A DNA stretch of 64,000 bases from positions 124,001-188,000 of the forward strand of contig JABYQS010000017.1 in assembly GCA_022592435.1 (NCBI GenBank). The letters run 5' to 3'. This DNA is from Cerioporus squamosus. Taxonomy: Eukaryota > Basidiomycota > Agaricomycetes > Polyporales > Polyporaceae. The notes under the pieces are model-generated. The model saw only the letters and a list, made by a program, of their open reading frames with translations. It searched no databases and had not been told where the DNA came from. This document shows, one piece after another, positions 44,365 through 56,364 of this stretch. Position 1 is the stretch's first letter, and each line of letters starts with the position of its first letter. The translations under genes were made by a program, and so were the position numbers.

Positions 44365-45974
44365 CTAACGCTCGAAGGAGGAGACGGCAAATATAAATTG
44401 CGCTTTTTGGACGGTCATGTAAGTCTCCAGCCCATCGTACAAGAACAAGTGCCAGCAAACCGTTACATACCAGACCAGCCACATTTTAGAACATGACGAC
44501 CCGCTTCGCTGCCTCCCGGTCCCACCCATACTAATCTTCTTGGCGCTATAAAGCCGCGGCAAACGCTCCTGGACGCCCTGCTCCGCCGCCTCCATCGCGC
44601 GGACTACGCCGATATCCGGCCACTCTGGCATATACACCACGAGACGCGCGAACTGGATGAACCTGCGCTCGTCGGAGAGCGCGTCCAAGGCCTCGAGGTC
44701 CCAAAGCTGGATACAACGGCTCCAGGATGGAGAATCCCATCGAGTGTGCAGAGATAGCACGAACGTCCGAAAGCCAGGTGGAAGGTGGCCGGCGATGCTC
44801 GTGAACAGCTGGTATCGCTGGGGTACGAAGGGGGCGGTTCCATTGAAGAACTGGTCGATCACGTACGGAAGTATGCCGATGTGGATCGTCTCGAGCATTG
44901 GGCAGGCTGAGATCGCATCCTTAAACGCGGACCAGGGACCGACGTCTGAAAACCCCGAAAGATCAGTAAACCGCAATCGAGTACATATCGTCAAGTCACA
45001 GAGACTTACAAGCGCTATCACTTATCGACTCGCGCTGCTCGTTCTCCATGAACGTAGTCAGCTTGATAGAGAGAGTCTTGAGGTTTGCCCCAGCGACACG
45101 GCGCAGAAACGCACCCATGCCGACGAGATCCGGGCACCGTCTGCACTTTGCTGTGAGCGCATGCAGCGATCCGGGTCGCATGACTTTGTCGAGGACCTCG
45201 AAGACGGCGGTAGTGCAGGATTCACCGTCAATAACGATGTTGTCGATGTTGACCGTGTTCCGCGCTCGCTGGAGGTCGGTAGAGACGGTACTGGGTGGTG
45301 CGAGGCGATCGTAATAGTCGTAGAAGCTCAGGTCGCTGGAGATTTTGGGACAACCGACGCGGGAGAGTGGCAGTGAACGCAGGATGATCGCCATGACGTC
45401 CAATGCCTTGTCCGCACTGCAGCATAGCTCGTGTGCTTGGCTTTGGGATCATGTAAGATGCCTGCGAGCTTCAGAGTATTGAGCTCCACGACTGGCGGCG
45501 GCATCTTGACAGAACGTTTCGGCACTGGGGCTTATTGGTAGCCTTCTGAGCTTCAGGCTTCTGAGAGCTGGAAGATGGATCATGACCTGAGATACGAAGG
45601 TGGCGAAGTCAAAGTCCTCGACGCTCGAAACGACCATGCGCCGACAGCATCCAACGAGGTCGGGCCGCTCCTTGAGGAAGTGCAGAAAGTCTTTGAACAA
45701 CCGATTACTGCCTATAGAGATGCGGCTGAATAAGAACGGCGCAGAGAACTGACGCCAGTACTTTGGATACCAAAGAGCAAGATGCAAGCGGTTTCGGTGG
45801 TGGCCGGTGGTAATACATATAGTCTGCTGCCTCCCTCGACCTTCTTGCGCTAAAAAGGTGGAAGATGATCACAAGGATATCGTCCGATAAGCTGTTCATG
45901 GGATCCCGAGGGTTTCTTGCCATACGACCGTCTGTTGTGGGCGAGCAACGAGCAGTTGATGGACCCTGCAACAT
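44365..45974 (-). pseudogene. F-box/LRR-like pseudogene with mixed indels (member F)
   Basis: Pieces in different frames together follow the family layout: MNSLSDDILVIIFHLFS and LASCSLVSK (F-box), then after a +1 shift near 45770 YWRQFSAPFLFSRISIGSN, LPALRSLKLRRLPI, a second +1 shift near 45518 to VVELNTLKLAGI, a -1 shift near 45415 to VMAIILRSLPLSRVGC, and a correctly spliced last exon (45020s to 44365) with CPMLETIHIGILPY and LWDLEALDALS. Both insertions and deletions are needed, unlike the pure single-base losses in nearby conserved genes, so this is likely a genuine pseudogene. It shares the WDLxxLD signature with G and H and converges on the glycoprotein gene. Confidence 0.6.
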
Positions 45975-47210
45975 TGTAGCGTCTCGTACGTCAAACGGTC
46001 TACCGGGGTGTCTAGAGAGACCGGAGCGCTGTGAGATGGAGTGCCACGTCTGTAGCGACAGTAGTAGGTTAGTGGGTTTCGACTGCGCACTAGTACAACG
46101 TGAAAGGCGTTGCTGACCTTGGTCGAGTCCGAATGTACCCCACTAATCTTTTCCAGTGTCTAGAGGGAGATGGTGCTCGAGAGCGTGTTGTATGCCAATC
46201 GTCGGTCAGCTACCGGGATTGGAGTGATTGTAGGTCCAGCGGGGTGGAGGGCCGACGCGGCTAGTGAGCAGACCGACAGAAGCAACAGCGAGGAGGGAGA
46301 CGGGAGAGGGGGAATGTTAAATAATAGCATAGGAGGCTGAAGTGCCCCTATGTTAGATAATTGCTCCGAGTCATCTTTACCGGGACACCCGACTCGGAGG
46401 TGCGGCGGAGGCAAAACACCTACAGACAATAAGTAGTGATCGTCCGCGCGAAATACACTAACAGATGCTTAGCTTCAACACTAACAATTCATTGAGGACA
46501 TACCGGTAGGCCAACTTGCAACACTCGAATCACGGCCCTCCGAGGGAAGCCGCGTCCTCGCACGGAGAGCCTGCTCCATATGACGAGTTCAATCTAGACA
46601 TTGTCAACCGCGGGCACTTCAGAGTGTAGGATAGAGTGTGGCGACGTCTCAGGTATAGCGGTGACCTTGAACCAATTGTGAACTTGTAGAACGAGTCGAC
46701 GTTATGAGGAGGTGGCTGGGAGGAGGCGGCGCCTCTGTACCCAAAATTAGTCTCACGCCACACTGTGCCGACCTACCGCAACTTTGGCAAGCAGAAGTAT
46801 CTTGTGTAAGTACAACGAGGTTGCGAGGGCCGGAGTCGATTGGCTACCTGTAGCACGTCTCTAGCTATGTCCCTTCGTATCCGGAAGTCCACAGTTACAC
46901 AAATCGCACATCTTTGCTCTGACCGATGCCGATCGGGGTCCGCTCATGCGCCTCGTTGAAGTGGCAACGCGACTTCTCCTCAACATGATAGCTCAGTAAC
47001 AATTGAGGTGAGCTGAATGCATACTACATCGTCACCAAGGTCTAGCTTGTCAACACAATGTCTTTTGTGCGGGCGGTGGCTGGCAGCTCCTATAAGAAGA
47101 GAGGTGGGGACCATGACACGCCATCGACCACGAAATACTCATGCCCCCATACAAAGTCAAGCGTTCTATTCTCAATGTTTATGGCTACCTCCGATCTTCA
47201 AGGTATGGCA
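45975..47210. other. Intergenic, 1.2 kb
   Basis: Between two divergently placed F-box-family members. It contains one weak candidate for a small secreted peptide (46160-46330, minus); otherwise nothing supported. Confidence 0.45.
46160..46330 (-). CDS. Possible signal-peptide-bearing short ORF
   Basis: From an ATG at 46330 the ORF reads MLLFNIPPLPSPSSLLLLSV then CSLAASALHPAGP and stops after 56 residues. The hydrophobic start resembles a signal peptide. Without introns it is too short for a known family and may be chance or a first exon. Confidence 0.2.
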   Translation of the reverse strand: MLLFNIPPLPSPSSLLLLSVCSLAASALHPAGPTITPIPVADRRLAYNTLSSTISL

Positions 47211-48941
47211 GACCTCTATGCCACGTTCGTGGACGTTAACACTCAGCCCTCCAGGGAGCGGATGATCCCGTCCAGACCGACTGTCCAGGCCATCCCAGTT
47301 GAACTGTTTTGGGAGATTTGCGAAGTGCTGCTAGAGGAGAAACAAGTCAAAACCCTCGAATCTTGCACGCTAGTCTCGAAGATGTGGCGGAGCGTTGCGC
47401 AGTCCGTCCTCTTGTCTTCCGTCCGCATCAGGACCACTCGCAGTTTCCGTCGCTTCATCGCCTTTGTTCACGCCGAGCCGGAGATAGCACGCCACATTCG
47501 CACAATCAAGCTCGCTCCGCGAAAGCGAGATTTGCCCCTCGGCGGACCAGACGACGATGCAGACTCGGATTATCCATTCAAGTGGACATCGCTGAATTCG
47601 CGTCCGCATTGCCCAAACTCACCGGCATGGCTCGGCTTCTCCTGGACAATGTACGACTAGTCCTCGCGCCCCCAACCTCTTCACCAGGACCTCTCATCCG
47701 GGCACTGAACCTACTGAGACCAGGTTCTCGGCGTCAGGGGAAGCTCCGAGAACACCCTGCTTATCCTCCTCCTTCCCGGATGCGTAGGTTAGCGCAGCTG
47801 AAGATTGGCAACGTATGTACTGAGCCGCGCAACGCGCCAGCAGTGATACCCGCAATTGCTGAGATGCTGTCGCTCTCCTCCGTGGATGTCTTGACTATCA
47901 AGATCCTGAGAGTCGATCATCGGACAGACGTCCAAGAGCATGTGGAGACTCCGCACCTCTCAGAGACTGGCGGCGGCGCCACCCTCGCACGTACAACTCA
48001 TCAGAGCCCGCCATTTACCCTGAAGGTCTCTGTGCTCGCACTCGCGAGTCATGGATGGGACTGCGCTACGCCGACGCATCTGGACTTCTACAGAAGCATG
48101 ATCCCGAGGAGCACGTTGACGTCTCTCACTCTCCAATGCGAATCTTGGCGGCGTATCGAGAGTCTCTACGCTCTTATCTGCGCTCATCGAGAGAGCCTCG
48201 CCCACTTGAATGTGGATGTCACACTCCTGATCTGTGATGAGTATTGGGAAATCTACGGTAAGGGCAGTCTCGCAGTCCCTTCTTCAGTGCTGCGTAGAGC
48301 TGACGGCGTCACGGCCTCATGATCGTAGATCTTGACCGTCAAGAGCCTCCCCCGGAACTCGTCGTGGGCAGGTGGCGGCATCTAGGCGAAGCACTATTCT
48401 CTTGCTCCCGGCTCGAGGAACTTGAACTTGGTATCCCGTACTACAGCCCGGACGAAGACGATATACTCGACAGTGAAATCCCGCTGGCCTGCCTGACGGT
48501 ATTCGCGGACGTCTTCTCGGCTTCAATCCCGAGTACGCTCGCCACTGTCACTGTTCACCTTATGGGCATCTACCACTCAGATCCTGGTTTCAATATCAGG
48601 CTCGACCATATCCATCTCTGGGACCTCTCGACACTGGACCAGGTTCTGCTGGATCGAGTGCGACTCCCGAACTTCCGGGACCTCGCCATAGCACTCCATG
48701 TGCCTCCCTGGTATCTCACAAGACTGCCTAAGTTGCCCTCGGACATCAGCACCCTCTTCACTCACATAGCGGAGACGATGCTGCCTCGATTGCACGAGGC
48801 TGACCGGATCGTATGGTGGGATACACTGGAAGGCTTACGTCGATTGGGAAGAAAGGTAAGTGCGCTGTTGCTCCGTAATACAACGTGACGCTAATCTTTG
48901 ACTGCATTTCTTTTACCGTGCAGGGGGCAGCATCAGGCTGA
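47211..48941 (+). pseudogene. F-box/LRR-like gene with a single-base frameshift (member G)
   Basis: The start is taken near MADLYATFVDV at 47211; earlier in-frame ATGs exist. The F-box region reads VQAIPVELFWEICEVLLEE, SCTLVSKMWRSVAQSVLLS. Near 47581 the frame must change from DADSDYP to VDIAEFASALPKLTGMARLL. One missing base in ttcaag explains it. The rest is intact: exon to 48257, intron 48258-48328 (gtaagg/cgtag), then RWRHLGEALFSCSRLEELEL and HLWDLSTLDQVLLDRVRLPN, a final intron and a stop at 48939-48941. Because only one base is missing and many neighbours show the same kind of loss, this may be a functional gene hidden by a sequence error. Confidence 0.55.
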
Positions 48942-49536
48942 CCGGGATGCCTCGAAGTTGACATGCAAATGGATCTGTGCCGCGTACGGTCACCGCTTCT
49001 GGGATAGCGACGGAGGGGATATTTGGAGTGGTTGGGGTTCAATGCTTCTCGCATGTCGTTCAGAATCACAGAGAGTTCAGCGTTGTTCAGCCACCTCGCG
49101 TCGGAGGAGGTCGGGCTCGCGCCTAGCCGGGGTTCCCACGCTCTCCCGACAACATGATCTCACTGCTGGCAGCGTTTGAACTTCAAGTTTCACGTTCAAC
49201 GACCACTCTAACTGCGGGGTTAGACACCTCACGCATCGAAGTACTCTTCTACTCTCTACTTTACTTGGTCATACGGCACATCGATGTCAAGTAAGCCTGC
49301 CATTTCACGCTCGCGCAGCGACAAGCGAGGCCAGTGGCAAGGTCAGTCGTGAAAGAGAGTGCTTAGCGAGCGGCACAAGGTTCGGGCAGTGCATCTTGAC
49401 GACCTCAATGAGATACAAGGCTCGTTTGCATGCAAAATGCCCTGATATGTAAGTGGAGAACCTCCTCGCCGACGCCATAGTGCTCACGATTCGAGCTTTA
49501 CACCACCCGGACCCAGACGTCTCCGCAATTGGCGCG
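48942..49536. other. Intergenic, 600 bp
   Basis: Between tandem F-box members G and H. No supported gene. Confidence 0.5.
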
Positions 49537-51153
49537 ATGCTGCATTTCAAGGTCATCAAGAAAACGCTTAGCCGTTACATCAAGTACGCTGTCTGTACGG
49601 TGTAATCAGTTGTCTCCCATTGACGACGACTATTGCCAGCCGACTCAAGGGCCTCCGGAGGCACCGTAGGAGGTATCAAACCACTGCCTTGACGGACCCG
49701 CAGAGGCGACCACTGTGCCCGGGACCAGCGACGTCAGTGGGAGACCTTCCGGTGGAACTCTTTCACCAAGTCATGACGATCATACACGAGAGGGATACAA
49801 TCGTTGCCTGCAGTCTCGTCTCGCAGAGGTGGCGCGCAGTGGCATTGCCATACCTATTCTCTACGATGACGGTCAGAGAGGCGCAGGACTTTGACGCCTT
49901 TCTTTCCCTCATGGCCGAGGCTCCGCACATATCACCGTGCATTCGAACCCTCACTCTTGCTGGTGACGGAGAAGGCGGCGCCCGGCTGGACTGCTCCGGT
50001 TTCTCGGCCCTCTTCCCCAGTCTCACCCGACTACGACAGCTCTTCCTGCAAGACATAACACTTCGGGTCCCTGCTGTCGGTGACTGTGACGGGTCACCCA
50101 GCAATTTACATGGATCATCCAACGTATGGCTGGAAGCTCTGGAGGTCGATGACGTCCGCTGTGAGGACCCGGAGGGGAGAGCGTTGCCTGTGATCCCTAC
50201 CGTCTTCGACATGGTGCCCGTTTCTTCCGTGTATCTATTGCGTTTTGACGGGTTGGGAGACGTTGCAGATGAGGAGAACACCGATTTCCAAGTAGGCATC
50301 CCCAGTCGAACAATCGACGTTCGGCACCTCTCCGTGGTCGCGCCGGACGGGGCTGCAACGGCTGCCTACCTCGCCTTTTACGAGAAGCTGATCCGCATTG
50401 GCTCTCTGCGGTGTCTCGGTACGTTCTGCGAGATGTGGGGAGACGCGGAACGACTCGCCGCGTTTCTGCGCGTCCAAGGTTCCTCCATTACCACCGTTGA
50501 CCTCGACATAACCAGATTGATGGAGCAGGAACGGCGACATGGTAAGTCGGTCTGATGACTTGGTTCAAGATCGCAACCGCTTACCTTTGCCCTCAATGAC
50601 AGTCCAGCTACCACGACGCCGATGGCACCGTCTGGCCGAGTCCTTTTGCGCCTGCACGAACATCCTGTCCCTGCGACTGCACATCCCATGGAACACGAGA
50701 GACGTCCACTCCTTCGTCCATCCCAGCTACTCCGTGTTCACGGACCTGTTCTCCGTCGCCCTTCCGCCCACCCTCCACGACTTTGAAATCTGGCTGAAGC
50801 TGCCACAGGACTGGGGCCTCGCGGATGCGCATACCACGTCCAGCGAGCTGTGGGACCTGTCTACGCTGGACAGGATCCTCTGCGACTGCGAACGCTTTCC
50901 CGACCTGCAGCGAGTGCTCGTCATCATTCAGACATCATCTTCTGTGGCGCCAGGGTGCGTCTATGCGCTCGAGGGACGTATAGCGGAAAGGGAGTGGCCC
51001 CGGGTAGACGGGAGGGGGCTGTTGTCTTTCCAGTGGTATACACCCGTCTCTTACGGTGAGCCTTCCATGCACACGATCTTCCTGGCCAGGCTGACGAGTA
51101 ATATGCACAGAAGAGCAGTGAGGCACGTAGATGTGCTAGCCGCCACACAATGA
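49537..51153 (+). CDS. F-box/LRR-like protein, intact (member H)
   Basis: A short first exon (49537-49583, MLHFKVIKKTLSRYI) splices in phase to 49640-50541, then to 50603-51153, for 499 residues. Without the first exon the frame has no ATG before the F-box, which is why I chose this start. F-box: SVGDLPVELFHQVMTIIHE, ACSLVSQRWRAVALPYLFS. LRR-like segments follow (LFPSLTRLRQLFLQDITL), then LWDLSTLDRILCDCERFPDL. A donor-like gtgagc after VSYG (51056) could give a slightly different C-terminus. It is closest to members F and G by the WDLSTLD signature and converges on glycoprotein copy 2. Confidence 0.75.
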
Positions 51154-51863
51154 CAGACTTCCCTCTCGTACTGCGCGAACCATGCAATCAATTTAGACCG
51201 ACATTATGCAAGAGTAACTGCTCCTGGAGGCCATGCCACCAGTCTACCTCGAGTTCCCCGGCAGTGCCACCGAACGGACGGCGCTGGACGTCGCCTCCTG
51301 CCGGCCGCAAGCACTACCGCTATTCATGGAACCACTGGCAGGTGCCCAGTCCGTGAGCGGCTTCTCGCCGCAGGCCCGCAGGACCTCATGACCGTCCTAC
51401 CCTGCCGCGACAACTTTGTCTGTGAGAGCGAGAACGATGCCGGTGTTTCTCTGCTGCGCAGAAGAACCTACACCAGGTGCACACAGAGCACACTGGCAGC
51501 GATGCTCCGTCCGTGCGTTCAGGCCCGGGAATCACAGAGGCACTAGACGAGTGATCAGACGGTAGACCAACCCTTTACGCATGCGCGACCACTCAGTACT
51601 CATTCGTGAACTACAGTCCGAAGAAGTCCGTACGTATCGTATCGTGATATAGTGTAGCAACGTCCATGAACCGAAAGCAACGGCAATAGCCTGCAGCAAG
51701 GTATCCGAGCGCACTGTTCATGAGAGTTCGTGATGCAGAAATGTCCATTACACGTGCCGTAGAGAAGAGACCACAAGACCTCCGCAGTAGTGCACGATGC
51801 ACGATGCGCTCCACGGACGCATTCGCATTGCGGAGGGATGTCGTCAACCCTGAGATCGCCGGC
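51154..51863. other. Intergenic, 710 bp
   Basis: 3' flanks of two convergent genes. No supported gene. Confidence 0.5.
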
Positions 51864-53408
51864 TCAGACAGCGAGCACAACAGCGAGCACGGCCGCAGCC
51901 CCAGCGACCATGAACTCGACACCGTTGCTGAGGGAAGACACAGCACCATTGTTGCTTGCGCCCCCAGTGGCAGATGCGGTTCCGCTCGTGCCCGACGATG
52001 TCCGGGAGCCTGATGGAGCAGTAGGCTAGCAATCAAGGGCGCAGTCAGTCCAGCTGCTTGACAAAAGGTGCTATGATTCGGGACGTACCGCACTTGTGCG
52101 CGAGCCAGAGCCGCTGGCAGAGCCGGAACCGCTGGCGGAGGTGGTGGCGGACGCGGCGAGCTGGCCGTTACCAATCGACGAAGTCGTGGTGCAAGAGGAA
52201 CTCGAAGGCACGGGGTGCGCGGCTGGCGTGTTGGGCTGGCCTTGGAAGAACGTCGAGGAGCCGTAGACACCCATGGGCTGTGTACACCAGCGGAAACATC
52301 AGCAAACCGGTCAGTCAATCGCCGATCGACCCTTTCAAGGAAGGCGGAGGAGAGACGCTGTGTAGTACGGAACGCACCTCGCCGGAGTCGCCCTTGCACT
52401 GGTCAAAGCCCTCGCCATAGTTTCCAGGCATGTTCCAGTCGCAGCCCATCACGTCGTAAATGTGGTTGCACAACCTGGGCGCATCGGGGCCGTCCTTGCA
52501 GGCGCGAATGCAGAACTCGTTGAACGCCACGAAGTTCTGCGGGCGCAAGGCGAATGCGAGACAATCAGGTTAGGCCACTTTGACACGGGTAACAGCACGT
52601 GCGGGGAGCACACACCGTCCACTCGTGAATCTGCTGCAGCTGGCCGAACGCGCTCGAGAAGACAAGACCGCCGATTGGGTTGCCTGTGGACGCCCATCAC
52701 GTCAGTCATGCTGTTCGCACTGGATACACATTGGCATGCTCGGCGCCGAAACGCTGCGCGGGAGACGCAAGGAGGCTCGAAGCGCGGCATCCAGCACCGG
52801 GTGGCTCGACAATCTGGTCTCGCCCTGTACACGCGCTGCTCGATCGTACCGCTTGCTACTACTAGCAAGAGCGTGATTTGATGAATTGATGCACGACGTA
52901 CCATTCCCGTCTGCACCGTGGGGATCGAGTTCACCTCCCTCATCGCCCTGGGGGATGTTGATCTTGGTAAGGTCACCAACGCCAGTGACTTGAACGTAAT
53001 CCGGAGTCTGGACGAAGTGCGCGCCAGTGATGGCGCCGTCGGGGATGAGACGCGTCCCGTAGCCCGGCTTGAGGCACCATGATACTTCAATACGTTCAGT
53101 GTTGCCAATCACCGAGTCGGGACCCGGCTGCGGGGGACCATAGATGCACCAGTCATCGAGAGAGTTGACTGTGTAGGGGGAAAAGTTGAGGTTTCAATCT
53201 TGAGATGCATTGTACACGGCTCGGAAAACTCACTGTAGAGGTTTTGGCACATCGAGTTCTGGTCATTACCAGTACCACACTGGTTGGTACCAGATTGGCC
53301 CTCCTCGGTCGTCTTCGGAACATTTGAGGGAAGGTACGTTGCGCTATATGTCTGCGCAAACGCACTGGAGGCGAGGGTCAGAGACACGAGGGAGGCAAAG
53401 CGAAACAT
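51864..53408 (-). CDS. Macrofage-activating-glycoprotein-like secreted protein (copy 2)
   Basis: Six exons join in phase: 53408-53234, 53168-52902, 52683-52616, 52536-52378, 52277-52089, 52025-51864, giving 339 residues. A signal peptide (MFRFASLVSLTLASSAFA) precedes QTYSATYLPSNVPKTTEEG. The body has NQCGTGNDQNSMCQN, GNTERIEVSWCLKPGYGTR, DGAITGAHFVQTPDYVQV, DEGGELDPHGADGN, GGLVFSSAFGQLQQIHEW and YDVMGCDWNMPGNYGEGFD. It ends in a Ser/Gly-rich stalk and hydrophobic MVAGAAAVLAVVLAV, suggesting a GPI-anchored surface glycoprotein. Frame is clean throughout. Copy 1 has exons 1 and 3 of identical length but lacks the intron after the GDSGE segment. Intron 2 is long (218 bp). Confidence 0.9.
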
Positions 53409-54497
53409 GAGGAGGTCAGTGAATTACGAAGAGGAGAGGGGAGGAGGAGAGGGAGAAGGAGGAACCAGGAGGAGGAAGGTGGACCTCGCTGTTGGCGTGA
53501 CGGAAGGTTTATGAGAGGCTGAGGAACTCTCTGGGAGGATGAGGCCGGTGCGGGCGGACTGGACAAGCGATGCCGGCTCTCGAACGCCTGAGGCTGTTGA
53601 CGACTTGGTTGGATCTCAGCGGCGCGCTCACTATTCGAATGCTGCCGATGGTCTCACGGATCCCACCAGGATCCAGCCCGTTATCGGAGCTCCTAATATG
53701 ACACGACACCTTATTGGCCCGTACTGCATAACTGCAGAGTGCTCGCGCTACGCCTGGCCCAGAAGAACAGTGCACATGCGGCATACGGACGAGCCTCCTA
53801 AAGCCCGGGAGAAACGTTTCACTCTGAAGGCCGGGCAATCTTCGCCGTGGTGACTTCCGGTATGGAACGCACGTAGCGTCTGTGCAACTGCATACCGGGC
53901 AGTGGGCATGCACGAGGTGAGGCGCACTAGTGTCAAGGCCAGCGCTCCGGCAGTGGGCGCAAGAGACTACTTATGTCATAGAACTGGGCACCTGAGGAAG
54001 ACAAGTCAACTGAGAAATAACACGTTGATCAAGGTATGCAGGGACTCACCTCCGTTAATACTAGTGTACCTCCTAGGTCTAAGTCTGCATACAACAAACA
54101 TTATAGCAAGGCCGTGAACGTCGCATGGAGTTCGAACCATTGAAGAGGCTGTAGCAGTACCCGTACGAATCCCTACCGCCTGGCAGAGAGCTGGAGATTG
54201 ATTGCTTGCTTTTCGCAGCGAAACTTTGATGATCCAGAACGCAGTGCTAGTAGTGGCGAGTGCTAGTCGACGTCGACGTCGCGGTCGCGGTCGAAGAGCA
54301 AGTTGCACTACGGCGTCCGCCCCGCCAGCGCGCCCCGTGGGAATGCATCCAGAACGTGGGCTCATCGCGGAGGTCGGCGAGCAACCCTCGACCAGCAACA
54401 CCCACGATGCGCCTTCTCCTCACTACTGCCAGTCTGCACATCGTCCTCCAAGAGGAAAATCCTATGTCTTGAGAGCTGAACGACAGAAGACCTCGAC
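53409..54497. other. Divergent promoter region, 1.1 kb
   Basis: Lies between the starts of glycoprotein copy 2 (minus) and protoporphyrinogen oxidase (plus). No supported gene. Confidence 0.5.
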
Positions 54498-56302
54498 ATG
54501 CCCCCGCCGAAGTCTATCACGGTCGTTGGAGGTGGCATTTCTGGTCTCTCAGCAGCATTCCACCTCTCCCGACGTCTCACCGCTCGCTCTGGAGTCCGCA
54601 TCAATGTTATAGAGCGCTCAGGGAGATTCGGAGGCTGGGTATGCTCAGAACGTGTCCATGTCAAGGATAAGAAAGGGCAGGAAGCCGGGGTGCTGCTGGA
54701 GAGCGGCCCTAGGACCTTGCGTCCAATGTCGAAGGGAGTGTTGGAATTGGTGAGTCACGTCATGTTTTGTCTCTATAGAATTCATCTTCAGTATCATCTC
54801 ATACGCCTGTTCACATACTCTCACCACCAGATATACCTCCTTGGCCTCGCCCCTACCGTCCTCAGGGTTCCTAGCAGTGCTCCAGCTGCCCGTAATCGCT
54901 TCCTACGCCTTCCAACGTCTGACGGTCTTACAGGCATACCGGCTTCCTTGTCATCTTTGCTCGTTTCTCCTTTGGGCAAGGTTTTGATACCTGCTGTTGT
55001 GCGGAATGCCCTCCAGGTCAAGAAAAAGGTCAAGGTCCTTGACTATGCCCGCCCCATACAAGCTGGCTAACATGGCACTTACAACCTATAGTACTCAGCG
55101 CGGACAGCTTGGACGACGAATCGGTGGACGCGTTCCTTACGCGCCATTTCGGCGCTCAGTTCGCCCAGATGTTCGGCAGCGCCCTTGTGCACGGAATATA
55201 CGCCGCCGACTCTCGGACCTTGAGCGTGCGTGCTGCCTTCCCTGTTTTGTGCCGGCTGGAGGGAAGTGGCGGCGGTAGCGTCGTTCGGGGTGCTCTATCA
55301 GAGGCGCTCTCTTTGAAGCGGCGGTCGCAGGCACAGGCAGCGACAGTCACGGAACCGTATGACCTCGGAGACGCGGCGAGTCTCATGAAGGGCGTCAGCG
55401 TGTACTCGTTCCACGACGGGATGCAGACTCTCACTGACTCCATGGCTCGGCACGTCCGAGAGCAAGCGAACGTGGATGTCGCACAAGATGATGGCGTACG
55501 AGCACTGGAGAAGGTCGACGACCTCTTCGAGGTTAGTGCAAACATCTCGTGCACCACGCAACTCCCTGCTGATTCGTCTTCGTTGTTCTCCCAGGTTACG
55601 ACAGAGTCCGGGAAGCGCATCACCTCGACACACCTCATCACCGCGTTGCCGCTTCCCCACCTTCATCGCATGCTCGTGGACTCGTCCTCGGTTCTTAGCA
55701 ATGACCGAACTTCACAATCCACCGCCCTGCCGCCACTCCCGCACCTGCTCTCGAACCCCTCATCATCTGTCACCGTCGTCAACTTCGTCTTCCCCCCCTC
55801 CGCCACACCCATCCACCCCGATGGCTTCGGGTACCTGATTCCCCGGCCTTCTGCCACCGGCTACCCCGCGTCCTCGCTCGGGATGCTCGGGACCGTCTTC
55901 GACTCCTCTGCGCTCTCTGCGCAGGACCACTACCCGTCGGGGCAGAGCACCGACGCCCAGGGCAAGTTTACGAAACTCACAGTCATGCTTGGCGGCCCAT
56001 ATGGCACGCCCTCCCCAGCCCCTTCCTCCGCCGAGTTCATCCCCGCACTCTTGGAGACGCTCCAGACGCATTTGGGACGGCGGGAGCCTCTGCCGGAACC
56101 ATGTCTGGTCAGGGTACGGGAGCACCGGGACTGCATCCCGACTCCCACTGTCGGCCATGTTGCGCGCATGAGGGAGCTCGCTGTTGCTGTGAGGGAACGT
56201 TGGGGACCCAATGCGGCGGTCATCGGTGCAGGGGTTGGAGGGGTGAGCATTGGTGATTGTGTCGAGAGCGGGAGGCGTGCAGCATATGAGCTCCCGCTCT
56301 AG
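54498..56302 (+). CDS. HEM14: Protoporphyrinogen oxidase (haem synthesis)
   Basis: Oxidises protoporphyrinogen IX to protoporphyrin IX at the mitochondrial inner membrane using FAD and oxygen. Exon 1 (54498-54749) begins MPPPKSITVVGGGISGLSAA, the dinucleotide-binding GxGxxG motif, with RINVIERSGRFGGWV and ESGPRTLRP. Exon 2 starts at 54831 (IYLLGLAPTVLRVPSS). The last exon carries DESVDAFLTRHFG, ALVHGIYAADSRTLSVRAAF, VSVYSFHDGMQTLTDSMA, HPDGFGYLIPRP and the C-terminal FAD segment GAGVGGVSIGDCVESGRRAA, stop at 56300-56302. The splice between exons 2 and 3 does not fit: every usable donor is phase 0 while the acceptor at 55091 needs phase 1. One missing A in the aaaaa run at about 55022-55027 would fix it. 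Confidence 0.9.
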
Positions 56303-56364
56303 GGAGCAGCTCGATCATGCGTCCGATACATGCAGGTAGTCATGATCTGTAGAGTACGTATGGA

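Noticed and set aside
51611..52399. 262-residue minus-strand ORF at glycoprotein copy 2
   Set aside because: Out of frame with the spliced exons; the spliced gene explains the same DNA better.
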